From Amycolatopsis vancoresmycina (lineage in GTDB: Bacteria > Actinomycetota > Actinomycetes > Mycobacteriales > Pseudonocardiaceae), in the NCBI RefSeq assembly GCF_000716785.1, contig NZ_JNYY01000001.1, positions 558,001 to 622,000 on the forward strand: a DNA stretch of 64,000 bases, read 5' to 3'. The translations under genes were made by a program, and so were the position numbers. The notes under the pieces are model-generated. The model searched no databases. It saw nothing but the letters and a program-made list of their open reading frames with translations, and was not told the origin of the DNA. Shown piece after piece: positions 57,485 to 64,000 of this stretch (position 1 is the first letter of the stretch; each line of letters begins with the position of its first letter).

Positions 57485-58508
57485 GTATTTCGGGGAGCTC
57501 GGGGGTGTCGCGCAGGGCGGTGTGCAGACCGGCGAGTTCTCGTTCGGCGGCGTCGGCCCGGCTCAGCGCGGCACGCAGTTCGGCGCCGAGGTTCGTCGTG
57601 GTTTCGTGCATCGACCGGACGGTGTGCTCGTGGCTCGCCTGCAGGTCGGCCAGCCGCTGGTCGAACTGCCCCTGCCGGTGCTCGGCGTCGGCACGGACCC
57701 GCTCGAGCGCGGCCTCCCGCGCCGCGACAGCCCGGGCATGGTCGTCGCGAGCGGTGTCGAACCGTTCCTGGACGGCGTCGGCGCGGATCTCGGCGGCCTC
57801 CGCGCGCGCCGCGGCGGCGTGACCGCGGCCGCGTTCCTCTTCGATCGCGCTCCGGGCGGCGCCCAGTTCGGCGGTCAGGGTGGCGATCACCGCGGCACGT
57901 TCACCGGCGAGGGCCGCGGAGGCATCGGCCCGATCGGCGACGCGGGCGAGTTCGTCCCGCACGGCCGCCAGCTGCCCCTCGGCCCGCTGCTGCTCCTGAA
58001 CCGCGGCCCGCCGGGCGGCCCGCTCTTCGTCCCGCTCCCGGAGGGCGGCGGCCTTGTCCTTCTCGGCCGCGGCCGCCGCGGCGGTGGCCGTCTCGGCGGC
58101 ATCCCGGGCCTGAGCGGCTTCGGCGTCGGCGCGGCCGCGCTGCAGCCGGTGTTCGTCAGCCTCGGCGAGAGCGGCGTCCCGTTCGGCGAGGGCCGCCGCG
58201 GTGGTCGCTTCGAGCTGGTGGCGCAGGGTCGTGAGGGTTTCGACGAGCCCGCGGGCCGGTTCCAGCACCCGGTCGACCTGGCCGGCCAGCGCCGTGACGG
58301 CCGTGTCGTCCAGTTCGGTGTCGCTCTCCCGCAGCGACTCGGCGTCCGAGAGCACGGCTTCGGCGTCGCGGCAGCTGAGGTTCCGGCGCCCCCAGGTCTT
58401 CCCGTCCTGGCAGAACCGCGCCCGGCTTCCCCGCCCCACCGCCGGCGGTAGCGCCGCCCCACACCTCCGGTACTCGCAAACCCGTGCCTGACCTGCGTCT
58501 TCCGTCAT
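57447..58508 (-). CDS. Zinc-motif coiled-coil protein
   Basis: A 353-residue protein of two parts. Residues about 8-50 hold a cysteine set, CEYRRCGAALPP, RARFCQDGKTWG and LSCRDAE, that should bind zinc. The rest is one long Ala/Glu/Arg-rich coiled coil (about 80-330) with heptad-like segments such as AEKDKAAALRERDEERAARR. The layout recalls plasmid KfrA-type DNA-binding coiled-coil proteins, but no known helix-turn-helix is seen. It is divergent from the macro-KAP gene with an AT-richer, palindrome-bearing gap, so the two may form one module. ATG 58508 is chosen as the start nearest the cysteine motif. Confidence 0.65.
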   Translation of the reverse strand: MTEDAGQARVCEYRRCGAALPPAVGRGSRARFCQDGKTWGRRNLSCRDAEAVLSDAESLRESDTELDDTAVTALAGQVDRVLEPARGLVETLTTLRHQLEATTAAALAERDAALAEADEHRLQRGRADAEAAQARDAAETATAAAAAAEKDKAAALRERDEERAARRAAVQEQQRAEGQLAAVRDELARVADRADASAALAGERAAVIATLTAELGAARSAIEEERGRGHAAAARAEAAEIRADAVQERFDTARDDHARAVAAREAALERVRADAEHRQGQFDQRLADLQASHEHTVRSMHETTTNLGAELRAALSRADAAERELAGLHTALRDTPELPEILKQLLDRSPERS

Positions 58509-58528
58509 GAACAGGACCCTATCAAAGC

Positions 58529-58568
58529 TTCTGATCAGAACTAGAAACAACTGTTCAAAATCAGAAGA
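58529..58568. promoter_or_regulatory. Palindromic elements in divergent promoter
   Basis: The 12-bp palindrome TTCTGATCAGAA (58530-58541) and the wider inverted repeat CTTCTGAT (58529-58536) / ATCAGAAG (58561-58568) lie in the 147-nt gap between the coiled-coil and macro-KAP genes. The gap is much richer in A and T than the flanking coding DNA. Confidence 0.5.
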
Positions 58569-58655
58569 TTAAAGACCACGAGCTTGAGTTCGGATAAGGT
58601 CACATATCCCAACTCAGAACACCCAGGACGACCCCGGCGTAACAACGGAGGGTGG

Positions 58656-61373
58656 ATGGGCGAGTCTGAAACTGTGCACCCCTCCCCGCGCCCCCAGGTG
58701 ATCACGCCGCTGCAGACCTTCGGCGGCGTGACCTACAGCGTCGCGCTGACCCATCGACCCTGGGAGCTCCCGGTGGATGCACTGGCGGTCTCCGTCGGAG
58801 CGGGGTTCGGGCAGCTCGCCGCCGCCATGCAGGAGGAGTTTCCCGACACGGACTGGGATTCGGTCTCGCTAAGCCAGGTCAAGCCCGGCGCCCCGGCCGT
58901 GCTCCCCCTGACCGAACACAACGAACAACTGCAGGTGTACCTAGCCGTGCTGGCGACGCCCCACGCCCCGGACGAGCTCAATTCGGCGACCCCTCAGGCG
59001 ATCGCCACCGCCGCGAAGTGCGCGATCCTCGCCGCGGCAGGCTCCGGGGCGACATCCATTGCGCTGCCGCTGTTCGCCACCGGCCAGCTAGGCATGCCGC
59101 CCCAGGTCGCGGCCGACGCCCTGATCGAAGGGGCGCTCGCTGCGCACACCATGGTCCGCAAGGTGATCTTCTTCTCCCTCCGCGATGACCAGGTGAACAC
59201 CATCGCGGAACGGTGGTGGGCCACCCGCTTCCCGAGACCGGCGGAGGAGCTCGCCGGCGGGCTGGACAAGGACCTCGTCGACCCGAACGAATGCATCCCG
59301 CTGACCCGTGACCACCTCGGCGTCCGGCCCTACGTCTCCATGCTGGCCACGGTGATCGCCGCGAAGGACACGCCGCTGCCGCTGTCGATCGGGGTGTTCG
59401 GCGAGTGGGGCGCCGGGAAGAGCTTCTTCATGGGCATGCTGCGCGGCCAGGTCAAAGCCCTCGAAGGCGGGCCCGGCCAGTGCCGGAAGATCGCCCAGGT
59501 CGGGTTCAACGCCTGGCACTACGCCGACGCGAACCTCTGGGCCAGCCTCGGGGACGAGATCTTCCGCCAGCTCGCCGAGCCGGTCCGGCAACCGGGCGAA
59601 CCGGACGACGAACACCAAGCCCTGCTGCGCGAACGCGCCCGGCTGCGCGACCGGCTGGCCGGCGAACTGGAACAGCGCAAACAGCTGACCGCGGTCACCG
59701 AGCGCGCCCAGGCCGAAGCCGCCGCCCTCAAGCTCAAGATCGGCGAAGCACGCAGCAGCCGCCGGACCCGGGCCCTCGACCTGGTCCGGGCGCTGGGGAG
59801 GTCCCCGACGCTGCGGGAGCAGTACGCCGAGGTGTGGCGCAAGCTCGGCGTCGCCGACGTGGCAGAGCAGGGCCGCCTGCTGGCCGGTGAACTCCGCGAA
59901 ACGCGCGACGAAGCCGAGGAGCTGAGCCGGATCTCGCGCTACCGCCACGGCCGGACCGCGCTGGTGGTCGCCGGGATCGTGCTGCTGGCGGGCGTGGCTC
60001 TCACCGCGTTCGTGCCGGACGTCCGCAGCTGGCTGATCGGCGTCGGGGCCGTGGCCGGGGCCCTCCTGGCCACGGGGCTCACGCTGGTGCGCCTGGCCGC
60101 CGGCGGGCTGCGGCGGCTGCGGGTCCTCGCCGAAGACCTGCAGGACGGCCTCGACGACACCACGCGCCGGGAGTTCGCCGCCCTGCGGCAGGCCGACGCC
60201 GAGCAGCAGATCGCCGAACGGCAGCTGGCCGAGGTCGTCGACCGGATCGGCGAGCTGGGCCGTCAGCTCGCCGAGCTGACACCCGGGCGACGGCTCTACG
60301 CCTTCCTCGCCGAGCGGTCCCGCACCGACGACTACCACGGCAACCTGGGCCTGATCTCCACCATCCGCAAGGACTTCGAGAAGCTCGTCGCGCTGATGAC
60401 CGCCGGTGACGACGACGGGACCCGGCCGCTGGACCGGATCGTGCTCTACATCGACGACCTCGACCGCTGCAGTCCCGGCCAGGTCGTCGACGTGCTGCAG
60501 GCGGTGCACCTGCTGCTCGCGTTCGACCTGTTCGTGGTGGTCGTCGGGGTCGACCCGCGCTGGCTGCTGCGGTCGCTGAGCACGCACTACGACCGGCTGA
60601 TCGAAGCCGACCCCGTCGTGCGGGCCGACGGGTGGCACGTGACGCCCGAGGACTACCTCGAGAAGATCCTCAACATCCCGCTGGTCCTCCCCCGGATGCC
60701 GGCCGGCAGTCTCCGGCGGCTGCTGGACGGGCTGGCCGAACCGCCGGCCGGCCCCGAACCGGAACCCGCGCCGCAACCGGAGCGGGACCGGGCCCCGGAA
60801 TCGCCTGCCACCTGGGACCGGCCGGTCACCGACCTGCCGGTGGAGCCCGGCTCGCAGGTGGCCGCGCAGCTGGACCCGGCCGAGCCGCCGGCGAAACCGC
60901 GTCCGCTGACCGAACCCGAGATCGCCCTGCTGGCCCGCCTGGACGGGCTGGTCGACACACCCCGGGACGCGAAACGCCTGATCAACCTCTACCGCATGCT
61001 GCGGGCGACGCGGGACCTCTCGGCCGCGTCCGCCTTCCTCGACGGCGAGTTCGAGGCCGTGGTCGTGCTGCTCGGGACGTGCACCGCGCACGGGCGCCTG
61101 CTCGGCCGCTTCGCCGACGCCCTGCTCCGGCGCGCGCCCCGGACCCCGTGGGCCGACTTCGTGGCGGACCTGCAGCCGGTCGAGCGCGACGAGCGGTGGC
61201 ACAGCGACGCCGTCGGCCCGATCCCGGTCGCCGAGGTCGCGCACTGGGCCCACCTGCACCGCAGCCTGGCCGACCTCGCACCGTCGATCACGCTGCCCGA
61301 CATCAGCGTGTTCCAGACCTGGGCGCCGCGCGTGCGCCGGTTCTCCTACGTGCTCGCCCCCGCCACGCCCTGA
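58656..61373 (+). CDS. Macro-domain/KAP P-loop NTPase fusion
   Basis: A 905-residue protein. Residues about 20-188 look like a macro domain: VDALAVSVGAGFGQLAAAM, then SGATSIALPLFATGQLGMPPQ and the VRKVIFFSLRDD strand. The KAP NTPase follows, with Walker A GEWGAGKS (249-256). A charged helical segment and two membrane helices (about 434-455 and 461-482) are inserted before Walker B IVLYIDDLDRCSP (about 595-607). The inserted membrane helices are the hallmark of KAP proteins. The C-terminal part carries DTPRDAKRLINLYRM. ATG 58656 is behind GGAGG. Macro domains bind ADP-ribose, so the protein may couple such a signal to NTP hydrolysis at the membrane. The 3' end overlaps the convergent sigma gene by 28 nt. 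Confidence 0.8.
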   Translation: MGESETVHPSPRPQVITPLQTFGGVTYSVALTHRPWELPVDALAVSVGAGFGQLAAAMQEEFPDTDWDSVSLSQVKPGAPAVLPLTEHNEQLQVYLAVLATPHAPDELNSATPQAIATAAKCAILAAAGSGATSIALPLFATGQLGMPPQVAADALIEGALAAHTMVRKVIFFSLRDDQVNTIAERWWATRFPRPAEELAGGLDKDLVDPNECIPLTRDHLGVRPYVSMLATVIAAKDTPLPLSIGVFGEWGAGKSFFMGMLRGQVKALEGGPGQCRKIAQVGFNAWHYADANLWASLGDEIFRQLAEPVRQPGEPDDEHQALLRERARLRDRLAGELEQRKQLTAVTERAQAEAAALKLKIGEARSSRRTRALDLVRALGRSPTLREQYAEVWRKLGVADVAEQGRLLAGELRETRDEAEELSRISRYRHGRTALVVAGIVLLAGVALTAFVPDVRSWLIGVGAVAGALLATGLTLVRLAAGGLRRLRVLAEDLQDGLDDTTRREFAALRQADAEQQIAERQLAEVVDRIGELGRQLAELTPGRRLYAFLAERSRTDDYHGNLGLISTIRKDFEKLVALMTAGDDDGTRPLDRIVLYIDDLDRCSPGQVVDVLQAVHLLLAFDLFVVVVGVDPRWLLRSLSTHYDRLIEADPVVRADGWHVTPEDYLEKILNIPLVLPRMPAGSLRRLLDGLAEPPAGPEPEPAPQPERDRAPESPATWDRPVTDLPVEPGSQVAAQLDPAEPPAKPRPLTEPEIALLARLDGLVDTPRDAKRLINLYRMLRATRDLSAASAFLDGEFEAVVVLLGTCTAHGRLLGRFADALLRRAPRTPWADFVADLQPVERDERWHSDAVGPIPVAEVAHWAHLHRSLADLAPSITLPDISVFQTWAPRVRRFSYVLAPATP

Positions 61374-62554
61374 AGCTTGCTGCGCAGGAGATCGCGTTCG
61401 GCGGCGTTGCCGGTCAGCTCGATCGCCGCCGTGTACGCGGCCGCCGCATCGGCGGACCGGCCCAGGCGCGCCAGCAGGTCCGCGCGGATCGCGTGGAACA
61501 GCGGGAAGCGGGGCAGGTCCAGCTTTTCGACCAGCGCCAATGCCGCCGCCGGGCCGTCGACTTCGGCGACCGCGACCGCCCGGTTCAGGGCCACCACCGG
61601 CGTCGGCGTCACCGCCAGCAGCTGGTCGTAGAGCGCTTTGACCTGGGACCAGTCGGTGGGCGGGTCGCTGTGGACGGCCTGGATCGCCGCCTGGATCTGG
61701 TACGGGCCCGGCTGGTTGCGGCGCAGGCAGCCGCGGACGATGTCCTGGCCCTCGGCGATCAGGTCGGTGTCCCACCGGGCGCGGTCCTGGTCGGCCAGCA
61801 GGACCAATGCACCGCCGGCGGTGGTGCGGGCGGCGCGGCGCGACTGGATGAGCAGCATCAGCGCCAGCAGTCCCTGCACCTCGGGTTCGCCGGGCATCAG
61901 GCCGGCCAGGGCGCGGGTGAGCCGGATCGCCTCGCGGCACAGCTCGTCGCGGACCAGGTTCTCCCCCGCGCTGGCCGTGTAGCCCTCGTTGAAGATCAGG
62001 TACAGCACACCGAGCACCGCGGCCAGCCGTGCGGGCAGGTCGGCGTCGCGCGGGACGCGGTACGGGATGCCGGCGTCGCGGATCTTGTGCTTCGCGCGGA
62101 CGATCCGCTGGGCCATCGTCGGCTCGTCGACCAGGAACGCCGCCGCGATCTCCGTGGTGGTCAGGCCGCCGAGCAGCCGCAACGTCAGCGCGACCTGCGC
62201 CGGCCGGGCCAGTGCCGGGTGGCAGCAGGTGAAGATCAGCCGGAGCCGTTCGTCGGGCACGGCGCCCTCCGCCACGGGCTCGGCAGGCGAAAGAGTGGCG
62301 TGCAGCAGGGCGGCCTGGGCGTGCTTGTCCGTCCGGGCGGCCTCGCGGCGCAGGCGGTCGACGGCCCGGTTGCGGGCGGTGGTGATGATCCACCCGGCCG
62401 GGCTCGGCGGCAGCCCGGCCGACGGCCACCGCCGGACCGCCTCGGCGAAGGCGTCCTGCACGGCTTCTTCGGCGATGTCGATGTCGCCGAAGACCCGCAC
62501 GAGCACCGACACGGCCCGGCCGTACTCGGCGGCGAACACCGCCTCGACGCTCAT
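61346..62554 (-). CDS. ECF42-type sigma factor (second)
   Basis: A 402-residue ECF sigma factor with the ECF42 TPR-like C-terminal domain. Region 2 is IDIAEEAVQDAFAEAVRRWP and WIITTARNRAVDRLRR. LRLIFTCCHPALARPAQVAL and region 4 (LTTTEIAAAFLVDEPTMAQRI) follow. VLGVLYLIFNEGYTAS and GPYQIQAAIQAVH lie in the extension. It is paralogous to the sigma factor at 49498. Its ATG overlaps the stop of the upstream YCII gene in ATGA. Confidence 0.93.
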   Translation of the reverse strand: MSVEAVFAAEYGRAVSVLVRVFGDIDIAEEAVQDAFAEAVRRWPSAGLPPSPAGWIITTARNRAVDRLRREAARTDKHAQAALLHATLSPAEPVAEGAVPDERLRLIFTCCHPALARPAQVALTLRLLGGLTTTEIAAAFLVDEPTMAQRIVRAKHKIRDAGIPYRVPRDADLPARLAAVLGVLYLIFNEGYTASAGENLVRDELCREAIRLTRALAGLMPGEPEVQGLLALMLLIQSRRAARTTAGGALVLLADQDRARWDTDLIAEGQDIVRGCLRRNQPGPYQIQAAIQAVHSDPPTDWSQVKALYDQLLAVTPTPVVALNRAVAVAEVDGPAAALALVEKLDLPRFPLFHAIRADLLARLGRSADAAAAYTAAIELTGNAAERDLLRSKLQGVAGAST

Positions 62555-62895
62555 CCGCGGAACGGCCGCACCTCGACCGGCAGCGGCGCGACCGCGTCGG
62601 CGAGCCGGCCGCCCCAGGCGAGGGCGGCGTCGAGGTCGGGCGCGGTGATGATGGTGAACCCGCCGAGGTGCTCCTTGCCCTCGGCGTAGGGCCCGTCGGT
62701 GACGAGGGTGCCGCTGTCGCCGGCCCGCAGCACGGTCGCGGTCGACGGCGGGTGCAGGCCACCGGCGAACACCCAGGCCCCGGCCGCCTCGAGGTCGGCG
62801 TTGAGCGCGTCGAGCTGCCGGGCGATGCCGTCGAGCACCTCCGGCGCCGGGGTCGGGCCGTCGGGCTGGTAGATGCTGAGCAGGTACTGCTTCAC
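62551..62895 (-). CDS. YCII-related DGPY protein (second)
   Basis: A 114-residue YCII-superfamily protein with TDGPYAEGKEHLGGFTIITA in place of DGPF. GTG 62895 follows GAGGAGG. It precedes and is coupled to the second ECF42 gene, the order most common for this sigma group. An ECF42-type promoter lies 35 nt upstream. Confidence 0.9.
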   Translation of the reverse strand: MKQYLLSIYQPDGPTPAPEVLDGIARQLDALNADLEAAGAWVFAGGLHPPSTATVLRAGDSGTLVTDGPYAEGKEHLGGFTIITAPDLDAALAWGGRLADAVAPLPVEVRPFRG

Positions 62896-62930
62896 GTCGT
62901 CCTCCTCGGATCGGGTGCCGTCACCGCTGA

Positions 62931-62957
62931 CACGAACGGGCCCGGCGCGGATCGACA
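62931..62957 (-). promoter_or_regulatory. ECF42-type promoter before YCII-sigma operon
   Basis: On the minus strand TGTCGA (62957-62952), 17 nt, CGTG (62934-62931), 35 nt before the GTG start. The -35 box is the exact consensus. The spacer length equals that of the copies at 49441 and 50708, and its end, CCCGTT, equals that at 50708. Confidence 0.6.
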
Positions 62958-62990
62958 CTCGCTGCCGGGATTTTCCCGTAACCTCGGCGC

Positions 62991-64000
62991 GTGCCCGACC
63001 TGGAACCGGTGATCGACGCCGCGCTCGGCCCGCAGGACCGGCTGGCGCTGCTGGACGCCGCGGCCGCCCGGCACGTCGACGAGCAGCGGCCGCCGAACAC
63101 GCTCAAGGCCTACGCCCAGGACTGGCAGGTGTGGCAGGACTACACCGCCGAAGCCGGGATTCCGCCGCTGTCGGCGTCGATCGGCGCGCTGACCGGGTTC
63201 GTCGTCTGGCTGGAACGGGGACGCACGCTGCGGCCGGCCGAACGCGCGGTGCCCGAGGTGCCCGAGCGGGCCGCCCCGGCGGCGCCGTCCACGATCGAGC
63301 GGCGCCTCACCGGGGCGCTCGCCGGGCTGCGCCACCACCGGGTCGTCGTCGATCCGGAGGCGAGCCGCGCGGCGTGGCGGGCGCTGAAGGGCTACCGGCA
63401 GCGGCTGGCCAGGGAGGGGATCCAGCGCGGCCGCGGCAAGGCCACCATGGTCACCCTCGCCGACCTGCGGGCGATGTCGCGCGCGTGCCCGGACACCCTC
63501 GCCGGCGCCCGCGACCGGGCGATGCTGCTGATCGGCTTCCCGATCGCCGCCCGCTGCTCCGACCTGGCGAACCTGCTGGTCACCGACGTGCAGCCGGTCG
63601 AGGACCGGGGCCTGGCGGTGACCGTCCGGCACGGCAAGAGCACCGGCGACATGGTCGTCCCGCGGCGCGAGAGCCCCGACACCGACCCCGTGCGGGCGTG
63701 GCACGCGTGGCGGGCCGGCGCCGGGATCACCGAGGGACCGGCGTTCCGCCGCGTCGACCGGCACGGCAACGTCGGCGTGCCCGCGCTGACCACCACCGGC
63801 GTCAACCAGATCCTCACCCGGGCGGGCGTCCGCGCGGGCCTGCCCTACCCGGTGACCGGGCACTCCCTGCGGTCCGGGTTCGCCACCGAGGCCCGCCGGG
63901 CCGGTGCCGACGACCTGGCGATCGCCGACCAGGGCCGCTGGGTGCGCGGCAGCCGCGCGCTGTACGAGTACATCCGCCGCGTCGACCAGTGGAACGACAA
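62991..64000 (+). CDS. Tyrosine recombinase, 3' end beyond window
   Basis: At least 336 residues of a phage-type integrase. The core-binding domain holds NTLKAYAQDWQVWQDYTAEAG in part. The catalytic domain shows Arg in FPIAARCSDLANL (about 186), Lys in VRHGKST, GHSLRSGFATEARR (HxxR near 290) and the LYEYIRR tyrosine near 324. The usual second His before the tyrosine is Trp (QGRWVRGS), an accepted variant. GTG 62991 lies 6 nt after TAACCT, so it is probably leaderless. It is divergent from the YCII-sigma operon; the true end is not visible. Confidence 0.85.
   Translation, partial: MPDLEPVIDAALGPQDRLALLDAAAARHVDEQRPPNTLKAYAQDWQVWQDYTAEAGIPPLSASIGALTGFVVWLERGRTLRPAERAVPEVPERAAPAAPSTIERRLTGALAGLRHHRVVVDPEASRAAWRALKGYRQRLAREGIQRGRGKATMVTLADLRAMSRACPDTLAGARDRAMLLIGFPIAARCSDLANLLVTDVQPVEDRGLAVTVRHGKSTGDMVVPRRESPDTDPVRAWHAWRAGAGITEGPAFRRVDRHGNVGVPALTTTGVNQILTRAGVRAGLPYPVTGHSLRSGFATEARRAGADDLAIADQGRWVRGSRALYEYIRRVDQWND

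Noticed and set aside
62892..63863. Minus-strand frame of 323 codons opposite the right-edge recombinase
   Set aside because: It is antisense of a frame with full integrase motifs. The translation has no recognisable domain.
31141..64000. One large genomic island bounded by the two tyrosine recombinases
   Set aside because: The genes between are mostly ordinary chromosomal regulator-enzyme units with host-like codon use, and no matching attachment repeats were seen at both ends.

Overview
The window is high-GC DNA with codon use, GTG starts and leaderless genes typical of an actinomycete. It encodes RbpA, split Lnt and polyprenol-phosphate mannose synthase genes, an Rpf-like lytic transglycosylase, six TetR regulators and two ECF42-type sigma factors. 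A Pseudonocardiaceae host such as Amycolatopsis fits best. That placement comes from gene content and style, not from a database match.

Layout. 1-15641 (minus) is a Tc (ABC) toxin locus. A 2390-residue TcB-TcC fusion comes first, followed by a very large TcA subunit that runs off the left edge. 15988-25321 holds an oxidoreductase behind two tandem operators, a lysine-2,3-aminomutase-like radical SAM protein, an amidohydrolase, Lnt, Ppm1, a PIG-L deacetylase, a DeoR regulator, a NudK-like GDP-mannose hydrolase and RbpA. RbpA has a textbook SigR-type promoter. 25547-31083 holds thymidine kinase, a UMF1-family transporter, an Rpf-like protein, a secreted NucA/NucB-like protein, a glycerophosphodiesterase and a small zinc-motif protein. 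31141-32666 is a lone tyrosine recombinase whose 5' end sits in a perfect 40-bp palindrome, next to about 500 bp of non-coding DNA.

32667-40754 is a run of small regulated units: ArsR with two SRPBCC proteins, GNAT, XRE-cupin, TetR/SRPBCC, TetR/AidB-like dehydrogenase, and TetR/FAD monooxygenase. Several have clear palindromic operators. 40961-46306 is one overlapping minus-strand chain: DrrA-like ATPase, DrrB-like permease, SNF2 helicase and SWIM protein. A divergent TetR faces it across duplicated operators. 47145-57437 holds a P450, an unusually long TetR, an ECF42 sigma operon, a DUF1772/NmrA/AraC unit, a TetR/membrane protein/SDR operon and an ArsR/SRPBCC pair.

57447-64000 contains a zinc-motif coiled-coil protein divergent from a macro-domain/KAP-NTPase fusion with two membrane segments. 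This pair has the look of a membrane-anchored defence or stress module. A second ECF42/YCII unit and a tyrosine recombinase cut by the right edge follow.

The most notable systems are the Tc toxin with its atypical charged, membrane-ending tip, the macro-KAP module, and three matching ECF42-type promoters (two in the first sigma operon, one before the second) that let both sigma units be read as autoregulated circuits.
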